Of a stretch of DNA of 64,000 bases, positions 28,800-38,262 are shown in pieces. The DNA is taken from NCBI RefSeq assembly GCF_000701405.1, contig NZ_JNIV01000005.1:1-64000 (forward strand). The letters run 5' to 3'. Source of the stretch: Deinococcus marmoris DSM 12784 (lineage in GTDB: Bacteria > Deinococcota > Deinococci > Deinococcales > Deinococcaceae). A model generated the notes under the pieces. That model ran no database searches and had not been told where the DNA came from. It saw only the letters and a program-made list of their open reading frames with translations. The position numbers and the translations under genes were made by a program. Position 1 is the first letter of the stretch, and each line of letters starts with the position of its first letter.

Positions 28800-28823
28800 A
28801 CCCGCCCCAGTCGGCGGGTTTTT
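28800..28823 (+). terminator. intrinsic terminator after small lipoprotein gene
   Basis: ACCCGCC (28800-28806) pairs with GGCGGGT (28813-28819) around a 6-nt loop and continues into TTTTT. It stands 20 nt after the stop codon. Confidence 0.9.
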
Positions 28824-28899
28824 CCATGTCTATTCCCAGCCTCCGAAAAAGGCGGCAGAGGCCACCGTCACGCCCCCCTGGCCGTGGTCTATTGCCCCC

Positions 28900-30057
28900 A
28901 TGAAACTTCTGCTGTGGCCCGCGCTGCTGGCGCTGACCCTCTCCAGCCTCAGCCTGGGCGTCAGCACCCAGGACCATGCCCAGGCGATTCTCGAGTTCGG
29001 CCCCCGCGTGACGGGCAGCGCGGGCAACGAACAGGCCCGCATCTATCTGGAAGCGCAGTTCCGGGCGCTAGGCTACCAGACGCGCCGCGAAACGTTCAGC
29101 TACCCGCGCTTCGACGATCTGGGTTCGGACGTGCGGGTGGGCCAGCAGCTTCTGACCGGCAATGCCCTCCAGGACTCTGCGGGGGGAGAGGTCAGCGCTG
29201 CCGCAGTTCGGGTGCCGGGGGTGGGCACGCCTGCGGACTTTGCCCGCGTGGACGTGCGCGGACGGGTGGCGGTGGTGTCGCGCGGCCAGATTCCCTTTAT
29301 CGAGAAGACCCGCGCAGCCCTGGCGGCAGGCGCGCTTGGCGTGGTGATCGTCAACAACAGCGCCGGGGACTTCCGGGGAACGCTGGGCGAGCGGGTGGAC
29401 GTGCCCGTGCTGGGCGTGTCCCCCACGGTGGGCGCGGCCCTGCAAGACGGCCAGCCCGTGACCCTGCGCGTCCGCGTGCGCGAGGGCAACGTGCAGGCCG
29501 TCAACCTGATCGCCTTTAAGGCAGGCGTGGACAGGCCGGACGTGCTGTTCGGCGCGCATCTGGACTCGGTGACGGGCGCGCCGGGGGCCAACGACAACCT
29601 CTCGGGCAGTCTGGCGGTGCTGGACCTCGCGCGGCGGGCAGCTAGTACACCGCTGTTGGCCCGCAGTTTCTTCATGCTCTTTGACGGCGAGGAAGACGGC
29701 CTGCTGGGTTCGCGCGCCTTCGTGAAGGACAACCCTGAAGTGGTCAAGGGGCTGAAGGCCATGCTCAATCTGGACATGGTGGGCGTGAACGTCATGCCCC
29801 TGAGCGTCAGCGGCGAGGCCCCACTGGTGGAAGCGGCGCGGCGCGCGGGCGTGGAGGCCAGCGTGGGCACCCCCGGCAGCAGCGATCAGGTGCCGTTCCG
29901 GCAGGCCGGGGTGCCCACGCTGTTTTTCCACCGGGGCCTGGACAGCAATTACCACTAGCCCGGCGACACGCTGCTGGACCCGGCACTGGTGGACCAGACG
30001 GCAGAGGCGGCTTTCAAGATCGCAAACGAGGTGCTGAATACGGCCCCGGCCAGGTAA
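28900..30057 (+). pseudogene. M28-family aminopeptidase gene with in-frame amber codon
   Basis: A secreted zinc aminopeptidase with signal peptide (MKLLLWPALLALTLSSLSLG), a protease-associated domain at about 100-205 and an M28 catalytic domain. Metal-site residues are in GAHLDSV, GANDNLSG, GEEDG, NLDMVG and SNYH. The frame is interrupted by TAG at 29956-29958 right after SNYH; the same frame continues for 32 codons (PGDTLLDPALVDQTAEAA...) to TAA at 30055. Homologues normally read YHxPxDT here, so one base change (for example AAG to TAG) has cut the last helix. All metal ligands lie before the stop, so a 352-residue product might keep some function. Confidence 0.85.
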
Positions 30058-30181
30058 TACGGCCTCCGATGGAAAGGTGTTTGAAGTATCTGAAAATTCC
30101 AGGGAAGTGAGGAAAACGGGTTCCGGGCGTGGAGTTCGGGAAGCGGAGTCGTCCCAGCTTATTCCCGTCCAGACGGCCTAG
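30058..30181. repeat. dispersed structured repeat, copy B
   Basis: It begins with TACGGCCTCCG immediately after the M28 stop codon and runs into the 3' end of the convergent glycosyltransferase gene. It shares a 22-nt identical core (30115-30136) with copy A. The hairpin after the core is CGGGAA/TTCCCG here but a different stem in copy A, so pairing is kept while bases change. Confidence 0.65.
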
Positions 30182-31187
30182 GAGCCTCCGGTTCATCGTT
30201 GCCCAGGCGCACGGGCGCGCGGCGGGTGTTCAGCCAGACCCTCAGCCTGCGCCGCAGCGTGGCGGGCAGCGCCCAGTGCTTGGCAAAGGTGGCGAGTTCG
30301 CCGGGGCCGGGGCGGGTGGAGAGCAGCGCCCGGCCCAGGATCGGCAGGCCGTGGTAATCGCCGCGCTGAACGGCGCGCGGCACCAGTTGCGCCAGCAGGA
30401 ATCCGGCAAAGGCCCGGTCCGAGAGCCGCCCGGCCCCCCGGTGTTCCTGCGCCCAGTTCAGCATGGGATGCCAGATCGAGTCCCCGCTGCCGGTGGGCCG
30501 GTCCTCACCGACGTGGTAGATCGCCAGGGCGTCGGCATCCTGCGGCGACAGTTGCTCGAACCCCACACCCGCCACTTCCTCGGCGCGCAGCATCCAGTCC
30601 ACGTCCTCGCTGTTTCGCAGTTCGGTGCGAAAGGGCAGGCTCAGGGCCAGGGAGCGTGGAACCATCAATAGGGTGCAGACCAGCGTACACAGCTTGCCCG
30701 TGACCGAACCGCGCACCAGCATGTAATCGCCCAGGGTCTCCTCGTCGGTCTTCTGGCGCGGCGGGCACAGCGTGTCGCCGTAGGGCGTGCGTGTGATGTA
30801 GCCGCTCAGCACCACGGGCAGCGGCCAGGCGGAGCGCTGCGCCAGTTCCATCTGCCGGGCCAGCTTCTCGGGCCGCCACAGGTCGTCGTCGTCCAGAAAG
30901 GCCACCCACTCGCCGCGTGCGTGCTGCACGCCGTAATTGCGCGCCGCAGACGGCCCCTGGTTGCTGGGCAGCGTCAGCGGGCGCAGGCGGGCGTCGTCCA
31001 CCCCGGCCAGTGCCGCCGCCGTCAGGGGGTCCGGGCCATCCATGACCACCAGCACCTCCAGATGGGGATAGTTCTGGGCCAGCGCGCTCGCCAGACCCCG
31101 CTCCAGCAGCAGGTCAGGGCGCTTGAACGTCGGGATGACGACGCTGATCAGCGGCTGGGAAGGAGTCGGCAGTGAACTGTCGGGCAT
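30159..31187 (-). CDS. family 2 glycosyltransferase
   Basis: A 342-residue GT2 enzyme without membrane segments. The GT-A core shows ISVVIPTFKRPDLLLERGL, VVMDGPDPLT, GPSAARNYGVQHARGEWVAFLDDDD (nucleotide-sugar and metal site) and NSEDVDWMLRAEEV (acceptor side). It probably adds a sugar to a surface polysaccharide or lipid. ATG 31187 follows an AGAGG sequence. The final 8 codons lie in the dispersed repeat, so the original C-terminus may have been replaced when the repeat inserted. Confidence 0.87.
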   Translation of the reverse strand: MPDSSLPTPSQPLISVVIPTFKRPDLLLERGLASALAQNYPHLEVLVVMDGPDPLTAAALAGVDDARLRPLTLPSNQGPSAARNYGVQHARGEWVAFLDDDDLWRPEKLARQMELAQRSAWPLPVVLSGYITRTPYGDTLCPPRQKTDEETLGDYMLVRGSVTGKLCTLVCTLLMVPRSLALSLPFRTELRNSEDVDWMLRAEEVAGVGFEQLSPQDADALAIYHVGEDRPTGSGDSIWHPMLNWAQEHRGAGRLSDRAFAGFLLAQLVPRAVQRGDYHGLPILGRALLSTRPGPGELATFAKHWALPATLRRRLRVWLNTRRAPVRLGNDEPEAPRPSGRE

Positions 31188-31440
31188 GGAGACCTCTGGA
31201 GAGTGGGAATGGACGATTCGGTGCTGGAAGTCGATAGAACCCACGCGAGGTGCCTCACATGAGGGGCATGGACCCTGAATATTCAAGTTCAAGTTGAGCA
31301 TAGCTCTGACCGGGGCGGGGGCAAGGGTGCTTCCCGATCTTTCATGTTCCGGTGGGGACGTGGGGGATGCGGGGGCACTCCCCGGCGGCCCCCTGCCCCG
31401 CGAATGTCTGGTCCATCATGGTCCCCGCCACCCGGCGCGC

Positions 31441-31446
31441 TAGCCT
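31441..31446 (+). promoter_or_regulatory. -10 box of DUF418 gene
   Basis: TAGCCT followed by 7 nt and ATG 31454; no ribosome binding site. Confidence 0.55.
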
Positions 31447-31453
31447 GCCCGCC

Positions 31454-32599
31454 ATGACCGCCCCGCTGCCGCCGGACGCCGCGCCGCCTGTCCCCATAGT
31501 GCATGGCCCTGTGCGCGAGCGCGCCCCGCTGCCGGACGTGCTGCGGGGGCTGGCCCTGTTGGGCATCCTGCTGGTCAACGCGCAGGATTTCGCGGGCTTC
31601 CGCGAATGGACCCAGACTGGACTGGACCGCGCCGTGCAGGTGCTGACCGACGTGTTTGCCAATGGCCGGTTCATCAGCATCTTCGCCATGCTGTTCGGCT
31701 GGGGGGCGGCGGGGCTGCTGCAAAAGCAGGGGTCAGGCATCTTCCTGCGCCGTCATCTCGTGCTGCTGGCGGTGGGATCTCTGCATTCCCTGCTGGTGTG
31801 GCACGGCGACATCATCTCGCTGTATGCGGTGCTGGCCTTTGCGCTGCTGATGACGGCCCGGCTGACGGTGCGCGGCCTGCTGACGCTCTCGGCGGTGCTG
31901 GGGGCGTGGTGGCTGGGGCTGGGGCTGCTGGAAGGCTTCGCCGCGCTGGCGCAGGGACTGGAGGCGGGCCGATTCTCGGGCCTGCCCAGTCTGTTGGCCG
32001 GGCAATCCTACCCGGAGGTGGTTTCTGGGCGCGCCGCCGAGTTTCTGGGCGTGCTGCTGGGAGGCGCGCTGTACAACGGCGCGTGGCTGCTGGCACTGTT
32101 CTGCCTGGGGGCGGCGGCGGGGCGCGCGGGAGTGCTGCTGCGCCCGCACGAACATCCCCGGCTGCTGCGCGGGCTGTCGCTGTGGGGCCTGCTGATCGGG
32201 TTGCCGCTGGGCGTTGTGCTGGCGTGGCTGAACACGCGGGGCGACTACGCCAGTGGCCTGCTGGCCATTCCTGTCCGTATGGGCGGTGGGCTGGCCTCGG
32301 CGCTGGGTTACGTGGGCCTGATCGGTCTGCTGACCGTGCGTGACCGTCTGGGGCCGCTGCGGGTGTTCGCGGCAGGCGGGCGCGTCGCCATGAGCAACTA
32401 CATCTCCCAGAGCCTGATCATGACCGCTGTTTTCTATCCCTACGCGGGCGCGCAGTTCGGACAGTGGGGCGCGGCGCTGTCGGTGGGGCTGGCCCTGGTT
32501 CTGGGTCTGATCCAACTGCCGATCAGCGCGTGGTGGCTGCGCCGCTTTGGCACCGGGCCGCTGGAATGGCTGGTGCGGCGGGCGGTGTACTGGAAATAA
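31454..32599 (+). CDS. DUF418-family membrane protein
   Basis: A 381-residue polytopic protein with about ten hydrophobic segments. Family marks are the N-terminal [35 protein letters not shown], the [16 protein letters not shown] segment and the C-terminal [17 protein letters not shown]418 proteins are related to heparan N-acetyltransferase/acyltransferase-3-like membrane enzymes and have no settled substrate. ATG 31454 is chosen for its leaderless -10 box; an upstream in-frame ATG would add a non-conserved, Pro-rich extension. Confidence 0.85.
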   Translation: MTAPLPPDAAPPVPIVHGPVRERAPLPDVLRGLALLGILLVNAQDFAGFREWTQTGLDRAVQVLTDVFANGRFISIFAMLFGWGAAGLLQKQGSGIFLRRHLVLLAVGSLHSLLVWHGDIISLYAVLAFALLMTARLTVRGLLTLSAVLGAWWLGLGLLEGFAALAQGLEAGRFSGLPSLLAGQSYPEVVSGRAAEFLGVLLGGALYNGAWLLALFCLGAAAGRAGVLLRPHEHPRLLRGLSLWGLLIGLPLGVVLAWLNTRGDYASGLLAIPVRMGGGLASALGYVGLIGLLTVRDRLGPLRVFAAGGRVAMSNYISQSLIMTAVFYPYAGAQFGQWGAALSVGLALVLGLIQLPISAWWLRRFGTGPLEWLVRRAVYWK

Positions 32600-32625
32600 C
32601 GCGCGCTCAGACCGCTTGCCCATGC

Positions 32626-32631
32626 CACAAT
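32626..32631 (+). promoter_or_regulatory. -10 box of LMW phosphatase gene
   Basis: CACAAT, 6 nt before ATG 32638. Confidence 0.4.
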
Positions 32632-32637
32632 CCCCAT

Positions 32638-33117
32638 ATGACCTCCCCCGATCAACCCCTGCGCGTGCTGGCGCTGTGTCTGGGCAACATCTGCCGCAGC
32701 CCACTGGCCGAGGCGTTGCTGGGCCGTGAACTGGAGGCCGCCGGGGTGCAGGCCACGGTGGACAGCGCCGGAACCGGGGACTGGCATGTGGGTCGCCCCG
32801 CCGATCCCCGCAGCATTGAAGTGGCCCGCGCGCATGGGCTGAAGCTCGATGGCCGCGCCCGTCAACTGACCACGCAGGATTTCAGCGACTTCGATGTGAT
32901 CGTGGCGATGGACGCCCAGAACCTGAGCGACGCCCGGCAACTGGCCCCGGCAGACGCACGGGCCAAACTCCACCTGATGCGCGAGTGGGATTCTCACGCC
33001 CCCGGCGCAGATGTTCCCGATCCGTATTACGGCGGCCAGGACGGCTTTGAGAACGTGTACATCATGCTGGAACGCAGCGCGAGGGCCTTTGCGACAGAGC
33101 AGAAACAGGTGGAGTGA
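32638..33117 (+). CDS. low-molecular-weight protein tyrosine phosphatase
   Basis: A 159-residue LMW-PTP. The P-loop CLGNICRS (CX5RS) near residue 14 carries the nucleophilic Cys, and the general acid Asp is in VPDPYYGGQDGFE near residue 130. Members dephosphorylate tyrosine kinases of polysaccharide export or act on arsenate; no kinase or ars gene is adjacent, so the protein phosphatase reading is preferred. Length is normal for the family. Confidence 0.93.
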   Translation: MTSPDQPLRVLALCLGNICRSPLAEALLGRELEAAGVQATVDSAGTGDWHVGRPADPRSIEVARAHGLKLDGRARQLTTQDFSDFDVIVAMDAQNLSDARQLAPADARAKLHLMREWDSHAPGADVPDPYYGGQDGFENVYIMLERSARAFATEQKQVE

Positions 33118-33159
33118 AGCCTTCCGGGGCCATGTGGGAAACCGGTGAGAGGCGCAGGG

Positions 33160-33165
33160 TAGACT
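33160..33165 (+). promoter_or_regulatory. -10 box of jag-like gene
   Basis: TAGACT followed by 7 nt and ATG 33173; no ribosome binding site. Confidence 0.55.
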
Positions 33166-33172
33166 GCGGGGC

Positions 33173-33754
33173 ATGGACAACCGCACGAATCTCGACGATT
33201 ACCTCGCGGAGCTGGGCATCAGCGAGGCGGACGAGAGCGTCACGCCGCCGCCCATGCCCGATGCCTCTGATTCCGCGCCCGCCCTGGAGGCCGCCTCTAC
33301 CGACGCCAGAGACGTGCTGGAACGCTTCTTGCGCGGATTGATCGCGCGTATCGATCCCGAGCTGAGCGTGACCGTGCGTGAGGTCGACGACGCCCTGGAG
33401 GCCGAGATCAGCGGTGAGAATGCAGCCCGTCTGGCCGGACGTGACGGGCGCACGCTGGGGGCCATCGAGGTCATCGCCTACACGGTGCTGTCCAAGCAGG
33501 AGGGCCGGGGAGACACCCGCGTGCGCGTGGACATCGGGGGCTTTCGCAAACGGCAGGCCGATACTCTGTCCAAGCTGGCCGAGCGCCTCGCCATCGGCGT
33601 TGCCAAGAGCGGCGAACCCCACGAGCTTCAGCCCATGCCCGCCGCCGAACGCCGCGTGATCCACATTGCCCTCAAGGAACACCCCGACGTGATGAGCGAG
33701 AGCGTGGGCGAGGGCGCGTCCCGCCGACTGGTGATCAAGCCCCGGCACAGCTAG
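33173..33754 (+). CDS. Jag/KhpB-like RNA-binding protein (KH plus R3H)
   Basis: A 193-residue protein. An acidic, Pro/Ala-rich N-terminus (1-42) is followed by a KH-type domain with [20 protein letters not shown] near residue 85 and a C-terminal R3H domain with the hallmark arginine and histidine in [18 protein letters not shown]. KhpB/Jag proteins bind RNA and affect cell elongation and envelope synthesis. In many bacteria jag lies next to yidC and rnpA; here it stands alone, and the normal N-terminal Jag_N domain is missing. Confidence 0.85.
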   Translation: MDNRTNLDDYLAELGISEADESVTPPPMPDASDSAPALEAASTDARDVLERFLRGLIARIDPELSVTVREVDDALEAEISGENAARLAGRDGRTLGAIEVIAYTVLSKQEGRGDTRVRVDIGGFRKRQADTLSKLAERLAIGVAKSGEPHELQPMPAAERRVIHIALKEHPDVMSESVGEGASRRLVIKPRHS

Positions 33755-34206
33755 CGGGGGCAGCGGGAAGCCTGTCTTCTGGGCAGACCAGGCCAGTTCG
33801 CCCTGTTCCTGATTCGCAGCTTTGCAAGTCCGTCCCTGTGGTCATCTCCCCTTGAAAGAAAGGGTGGCGGCTGGCGGGGACGGTCCGTTGTGCCCTCTGA
33901 CCCCTGCTGAAGACGGCTGGAGACGAGATTGATTGGCGATCCGTCCCCACCTCCGTGACACTGCTGTCGCGGCGACCCGTGAGTTGGGTTCGTGTTGTCC
34001 TCACGCCAATGCGGCATAGTGGGGGTGAACGCGGGCGGCCCGGAACCATTCAAAGCCCCCGCAGGTGCCTCTGCCCCAGGTGCCCGGACTGTTTGCCGTG
34101 ACCCGGTTTCCCGCAGTCTGACGCGGCCCTTCAGCTTTATTTCTCTGACGTTTCTCTTCAGCCGACTTCCGGCGCGCTCCCTTGTGGACGCATCCATAGG
34201 ACACCC
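33755..34206 (+). promoter_or_regulatory. long structured leader of the DEAD-box helicase gene
   Basis: A 452-nt stretch without a credible gene. GGGGACGG at 33876-33883 can pair with upstream CCGTCCC (33830-33836, enclosing a small CCCTT/AAGGG hairpin) or with downstream CCGTCCCC (33941-33948), two exclusive structures. A GTCGC/GCGAC hairpin follows near 33967-33978. AGGA lies shortly before the helicase ATG. The promoter was not located. Cold-shock-type RNA helicase genes often have long regulatory leaders, which this resembles. Confidence 0.45.
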
Positions 34207-35778
34207 ATGACCCGAACCCGCACAGTAGACCGTCCCCGCCCGCAAAACGACGCCCAGACCCAGCACAATCAGCCTCAGTACAACCAGAACCAGCCACAAG
34301 CTGCCGCGCAGACCGCCGACTGGCGCAAGATGCTGAGCCATGACACGCCCACCCCGGTGCAGGCCGGGGCCATTCCCGCGCTGCTGAGCGGACGCGACGT
34401 GATCACCACGGCCAGAACCGGCAGCGGCAAGACGCTGGCCTTTCTGATCCCTGCTGCCGCGCGCGGTATCGGCATGAACCCTGTGCGTGGGATGCGCCCG
34501 GAAGTGCTGGTGGTCACGCCCACGCGTGAGCTGGCCGTGCAGATCCGCGATGTGGCCCGTGAGCTGGGCATGACTGCCGGGCGCATCACCGGGGGCATCA
34601 CGCCGGGGCAGACCCGCAGCGAAGCCACGGGCAAGGGCCTGATCTCCGGCACGCCGGGCCGCCTGAAAGATCTGATCAGCCGCCGCGAACTGAACCTTGC
34701 TGGCCTGCGTTACGTGGTGCTGGACGAGGCCGACGAGTTGCTGTCGCTGGGCTTTCTGAAGGACGTGGGCGAGATCCTGCGTTCGGCGCAGACCCAGAGT
34801 CAGGCGCAGACCGGGCAGAAGATCCAGATCGCGATGGCCTCGGCCACCTTCCCCGCCGAGATCCGGGGCGTGGCGCAGCAGTTCATGGTCAACCCGGAGC
34901 GTATCGACATCGCCCCCGCTGCCCGCGCCGAGAACTCCAACCAAGACGACATCCTGGGCGGCGCGACGGGGGCCACCCACCTGCTGGTCCACACCACCCG
35001 CGACGACGTGATGGACGTGGCCGCTGAGCAGGCCCGCGAGGCGCTGCGGGAGCCGGGCGGCTGCGTGGTCATCTTCAGCCGCACCAAATCCCTGGTCAAA
35101 CGCCGTGCCGAACGCCTGGAACAGATGATGCCCGGCGAGATCGTCAGCCCGCTCCAGGGCAACATGGACCAGAAGAAGCGCGAACGCACGATGGACCTGC
35201 TGCGCGAGGGCAAATCCCGCGTGCTGGTGGCCACCGACATCGCCGGGCGCGGCATCGATCTGCCCGAGGTGCGTCTGGTGATCCACATGGACGTGGCCCA
35301 GACCGCCGAGGACCACGTTCACCGTTCGGGCCGGACCGCCCGCGCGGGCCGTCCCGGCGTCAATCTGGTGCTGCTGATTCCCGAACAGCGTGGCCTGTGG
35401 CAGACCGTGCGCCGCAACCTGCCGCCCGCGCTGCACCCGCCGTTGACCAATCAGGAATCTCAGGTGGACCGCAACATTCAGGAAAAGCAGGGGCGCGGCT
35501 CCGGCAACGGCCTGATGCCCGGTGAGAGCGGCGGCGGACGTGGCCGAAGCCAGGGTCAGGGTGGCGGTCAGGGCCGGGGCGGTCAGGGCGGCGGCCAGCC
35601 TCGTGGCCAGTCCCAGGGCCGTGGACAGACTGGCCATTCGGACCGGGGCCAGAGCAGCGGTGGACGTGCCGCCCAGCCTTCGGGCCAGCGGCGCTCGGAA
35701 TCTGGCGGCGCTGGCACGGGTGCGGGACGTGTGGGGCCGCAGCCTGCGCGGGGCCGGGGCGGACGCGGGCGGAGCTAA
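34207..35778 (+). CDS. DEAD-box ATP-dependent RNA helicase with RGG-rich tail
   Basis: A 523-residue helicase. After a Gln/Asn-rich N-terminus come the Q-motif region TPTPVQAGAIPALL, motif I ARTGSGKT, Ia PTRELAVQ, motif II VLDEADE, motif III ASATF, motif V ATDIAGRGIDLPEV and motif VI HRSGRTARAG. The last 90 residues are a low-complexity Gly/Arg/Gln/Ser tail with many RGG-like units that bind RNA. The family remodels rRNA or mRNA structures, often in the cold. The two low-complexity ends are longer than usual in RhlE/CsdA relatives. Confidence 0.95.
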   Translation: MTRTRTVDRPRPQNDAQTQHNQPQYNQNQPQAAAQTADWRKMLSHDTPTPVQAGAIPALLSGRDVITTARTGSGKTLAFLIPAAARGIGMNPVRGMRPEVLVVTPTRELAVQIRDVARELGMTAGRITGGITPGQTRSEATGKGLISGTPGRLKDLISRRELNLAGLRYVVLDEADELLSLGFLKDVGEILRSAQTQSQAQTGQKIQIAMASATFPAEIRGVAQQFMVNPERIDIAPAARAENSNQDDILGGATGATHLLVHTTRDDVMDVAAEQAREALREPGGCVVIFSRTKSLVKRRAERLEQMMPGEIVSPLQGNMDQKKRERTMDLLREGKSRVLVATDIAGRGIDLPEVRLVIHMDVAQTAEDHVHRSGRTARAGRPGVNLVLLIPEQRGLWQTVRRNLPPALHPPLTNQESQVDRNIQEKQGRGSGNGLMPGESGGGRGRSQGQGGGQGRGGQGGGQPRGQSQGRGQTGHSDRGQSSGGRAAQPSGQRRSESGGAGTGAGRVGPQPARGRGGRGRS

Positions 35779-35785
35779 CCAGCAA

Positions 35786-35829
35786 AGAGAAGAAGGACGG
35801 GCGTGAGGGTTGGCCCGTCCTTCTTCTTT
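35786..35829 (+). terminator. strong intrinsic terminator after helicase gene
   Basis: AAGAAGGACGGGC (35790-35802) pairs perfectly with GCCCGTCCTTCTT (35813-35825) around a 10-nt loop; the T-rich arm CTTCTTCTTT supplies the tail. Confidence 0.85.
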
Positions 35830-36120
35830 GGCGGTGGCCTGTCGGGTGGCCTTCTGGATCGTGGGGGGTTTTGGTCCGCAACGTTATTCGGGCAGCCCCA
35901 CCCCCCAGCCCCCTACCCCAGGGGGGCAGGGGGAGCAGCGCTGCGCTAGGCACGAGTTCTCGGATTTTGTGGGCGGGAGAAAGCGGCGGTATCCGGGTCT
36001 GATGCCCGGCTCCGTCACGCTGAATGCGGCCCGTGCGCTACGCGCCCGACGGCCTTCGGTTGCTGTTTCGGTGGGGTTTTTCTGGTGGCTGGTGCCCTGC
36101 TCAATCGGAGTTGGCTGGCT
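35830..36120. other. intergenic region with G/C-run repeat
   Basis: No gene is seen. The main content is a G/C-run element at 35890-35938 (CCCCACCCCCCAGCC ... GGGGGGCAGGGGGAG), an inverted relative of the one at 22830. The rest holds GC-rich sequence between the helicase terminator and the purN stop. Confidence 0.5.
35890..35938 (-). repeat. G/C-run intergenic repeat, second copy
   Basis: On the minus strand it reads as a CTCCCCCT stretch, a GGGG-rich arm and GGCTGGGGGGTGGGG, the same order of parts as at 22830-22866. Confidence 0.5.
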
Positions 36121-36723
36121 CTACGTTCTCGCCTCCTTCGGCTTCAGCTCCGCCACCAGTTCCCGTACGGCCCGCAGCATCAGCTCGCTTTCGATGGCCT
36201 GTACGCGGGCCTTTAATTTTTCCAGGGTGTCGCCGGGACGCACGGGCACTTCCTGCTGTGCCAGACGCGGCCCCTCGTCGATGCCTGCCGTGACCAGATG
36301 CACCGTCGCGCCGGACCGGGTGTCGCCCGCTTCCAGCACGGCCAGATGCACCCGGTCCCCGTACATGCCGCGCCCGCCGTGCCGGGGCAGCAGGCTGGGA
36401 TGGATGTTCAGCACGCGCCCGGCGTAAGCGTTCAGCACGCGCGGCCCCAGCTCGCGCATGTAGCCGCTGAGGATCAGCAGGTCGGCTCCCGATTCCCGCA
36501 GAACTTTGAGGATGGCGGCGTCCAGTTCATCCGGGTCCGGGTATTTCGCACCGCTCAGGTGGGCCGTCTTCAACCCTTCCTCCCGCGCCCACTCCAGCGC
36601 GGGAGAACGGCTGTTGTTGCTGATCAGGGCGACGGGCGTGGCGTCCAGTCCCCCATCCCGGCACGCTGTCGTCAGGTGCCGTGCCGCGCTGCCGCCGTGG
36701 GAGGCGAGAAAGGCGAGCTTCAT
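36121..36723 (-). CDS. purN: phosphoribosylglycinamide formyltransferase
   Basis: A 200-residue GAR transformylase of purine synthesis that uses 10-formyl-THF. The folate-binding and catalytic block is [17 protein letters not shown] near residue 105 (Asn and His of the active site), followed by [16 protein letters not shown] with the catalytic Asp. The N-terminal [15 protein letters not shown] is the phosphate-binding loop. ATG 36723 gives the standard start; two codons further up lies only a TTG. It is 25 nt downstream of the M20 peptidase gene on the same strand and may be co-transcribed. Confidence 0.93.
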   Translation of the reverse strand: MKLAFLASHGGSAARHLTTACRDGGLDATPVALISNNSRSPALEWAREEGLKTAHLSGAKYPDPDELDAAILKVLRESGADLLILSGYMRELGPRVLNAYAGRVLNIHPSLLPRHGGRGMYGDRVHLAVLEAGDTRSGATVHLVTAGIDEGPRLAQQEVPVRPGDTLEKLKARVQAIESELMLRAVRELVAELKPKEART

Positions 36724-36748
36724 GGGCAACCTGCTTCCCGCCTTCCGC

Positions 36749-38107
36749 TCACTTGCCCAGTTCCTGAATCAGATAGGCGCTGGTCAGAATGCCGTTGTGG
36801 TAATCCTGCACGGCAAAGCTCTCGTTGGGGCTGTGGGGGGCGTCCTCGTTCAGGCCCATGTCCACGAACAGCACCGGGCTTTTCAGAATCTCGGCGAAGT
36901 AGGCCACGATGGGAATGCTGCCCCCGGTGCGGGCAAACACGGCGGGCTTGCCGTACACGCGCTGGAGGGCGCGGTCTGCCGCCTTCACATAGTCGCTGGA
37001 GGTATCAAACTTGATGGGCTGGCCGCCGTGATGGTCAATCACCTTCACGGTCACGCCTTCCGGGGCAATCTGCGGCACGTAGTCCTGAATCAGCTTGGTG
37101 ATGCGAACCGGGTCTTGACCGGGCACCAGACGCATGGAAACCTTCGCCCCGGCCTTCGCCGCGATCACGGTTTTGCTGCCCTCGCCCTGATAGCCGCCCC
37201 AGATGCCGTTCACATCCAGCGTCGGGCGGCCCCACAGGCGTTCCAGCACGCTGAAGCCTTCCTCGCCGGGCAGCGCGGACACGCCGATGCTGTTGGCAAA
37301 TTCGCCGTCGTCCTGCGGCAGAGAGGCCCACATCTCGCGTTCCTCGTCGGTCAGGGGGTCAATGTTGTCGTAGAAACCGGGAATGGTCACGCGGCCCTTG
37401 TCATCCTTCAGCTTGGCGATGATCTCGCAGAGGGCGTTGATCGGGTTGGGGGCGGCCCCGCCGTAGCTGCCGCTGTGCAGGTCCCGGTTTGCGCCCTGAA
37501 CGTGGATTTCCACGTAGCTCAGGCCGCGCACGCCGTAGGTGATGGTGGGCACGTCGGGGGCAAAGCGGCTGCCGTCGCTGATGACGATGACATCGCTTTT
37601 CAGCTCGTCCGCGTGCGCCTTCAGGTACGGCACGATGCTGGGGCTGCCGATCTCCTCCTCCCCCTCGATGAAGAACTTGACGTTGATGGGCAACTCGCCC
37701 TGAGACAGCAGCAGTTCCACGCCGCGAATGTGGGCGTACATCTGGCCCTTGTCGTCGGTGCTGCCCCGCGCGTAGATGCGCCCGTCGCGCACGGTGGGTT
37801 CAAAGGGGGGCGTCGTCCACTCCTCAATCGGGGCTTCGGGCTGCACGTCATAGTGGCCGTACAGCAGCACCGTGGGCTGACCTTGAGCTTTCAGGTGTTC
37901 GGCGTACACGGCGGGATGCCCGCCCGTCTCGTCCACCCGCGCCGTGAAGCCCAGCGATTCCAGTTTGGCGCGCAGAAATTCGGCGGCCCTGGTCATGTCC
38001 GCTTTGTGGCTGGGGTCTGCGCTGACGCTGGGAATCCGCAGCAGCTCAAACAGTTCGGCGTTGGCGTTTTCACGGTTCAGGGCGTTTGCGAGGTCCGTTT
38101 GGGTCAT
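36749..38107 (-). CDS. M20-family dipeptidase
   Basis: A 452-residue cytosolic metallopeptidase. Zinc ligands and catalytic residues are seen in [39 protein letters not shown] and the C-terminal [10 protein letters not shown]. The lid domain with [11 protein letters not shown] sits in the middle, as in carnosinase-like M20 dipeptidases. It probably hydrolyses dipeptides from peptide uptake. ATG 38107 has TATCAT 6 nt upstream and no ribosome binding site. Confidence 0.93.
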   Translation of the reverse strand: MTQTDLANALNRENANAELFELLRIPSVSADPSHKADMTRAAEFLRAKLESLGFTARVDETGGHPAVYAEHLKAQGQPTVLLYGHYDVQPEAPIEEWTTPPFEPTVRDGRIYARGSTDDKGQMYAHIRGVELLLSQGELPINVKFFIEGEEEIGSPSIVPYLKAHADELKSDVIVISDGSRFAPDVPTITYGVRGLSYVEIHVQGANRDLHSGSYGGAAPNPINALCEIIAKLKDDKGRVTIPGFYDNIDPLTDEEREMWASLPQDDGEFANSIGVSALPGEEGFSVLERLWGRPTLDVNGIWGGYQGEGSKTVIAAKAGAKVSMRLVPGQDPVRITKLIQDYVPQIAPEGVTVKVIDHHGGQPIKFDTSSDYVKAADRALQRVYGKPAVFARTGGSIPIVAYFAEILKSPVLFVDMGLNEDAPHSPNESFAVQDYHNGILTSAYLIQELGK

Positions 38108-38113
38108 GGGGGG

Positions 38114-38119
38114 ATGATA
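38114..38119 (-). promoter_or_regulatory. -10 box of M20 dipeptidase gene
   Basis: TATCAT on the minus strand, separated from the ATG by six C residues. Confidence 0.55.
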
Positions 38120-38163
38120 GAGGCTGAGGGTGTGTGGGGTGAATGGGGCCGCGCCCGCGCAAA

Positions 38164-38198
38164 GCTCTCCAGTGCCAGTGAAGGCAGCGCTGGAGAGC
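38164..38198 (-). terminator. hairpin after asparaginase gene
   Basis: GCTCTCCAG (38164-38172) and CTGGAGAGC (38190-38198) form a perfect 9-bp stem. On the minus strand TTTGCG follows, so the tail is weak. Confidence 0.55.
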
Positions 38199-38262
38199 CT
38201 GGAATAAAACTGGGATAAAGGTGGGCTGACTACAAACGTGTTCGCCGCTCAGCCGCCGCCGC

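Noticed and set aside
33735..34049. Open frame of about 100 codons on the minus strand in the helicase leader
   Set aside because: Composition is Arg/Pro/Ser-rich without a fold pattern or start signal; the structured leader explains the region better.
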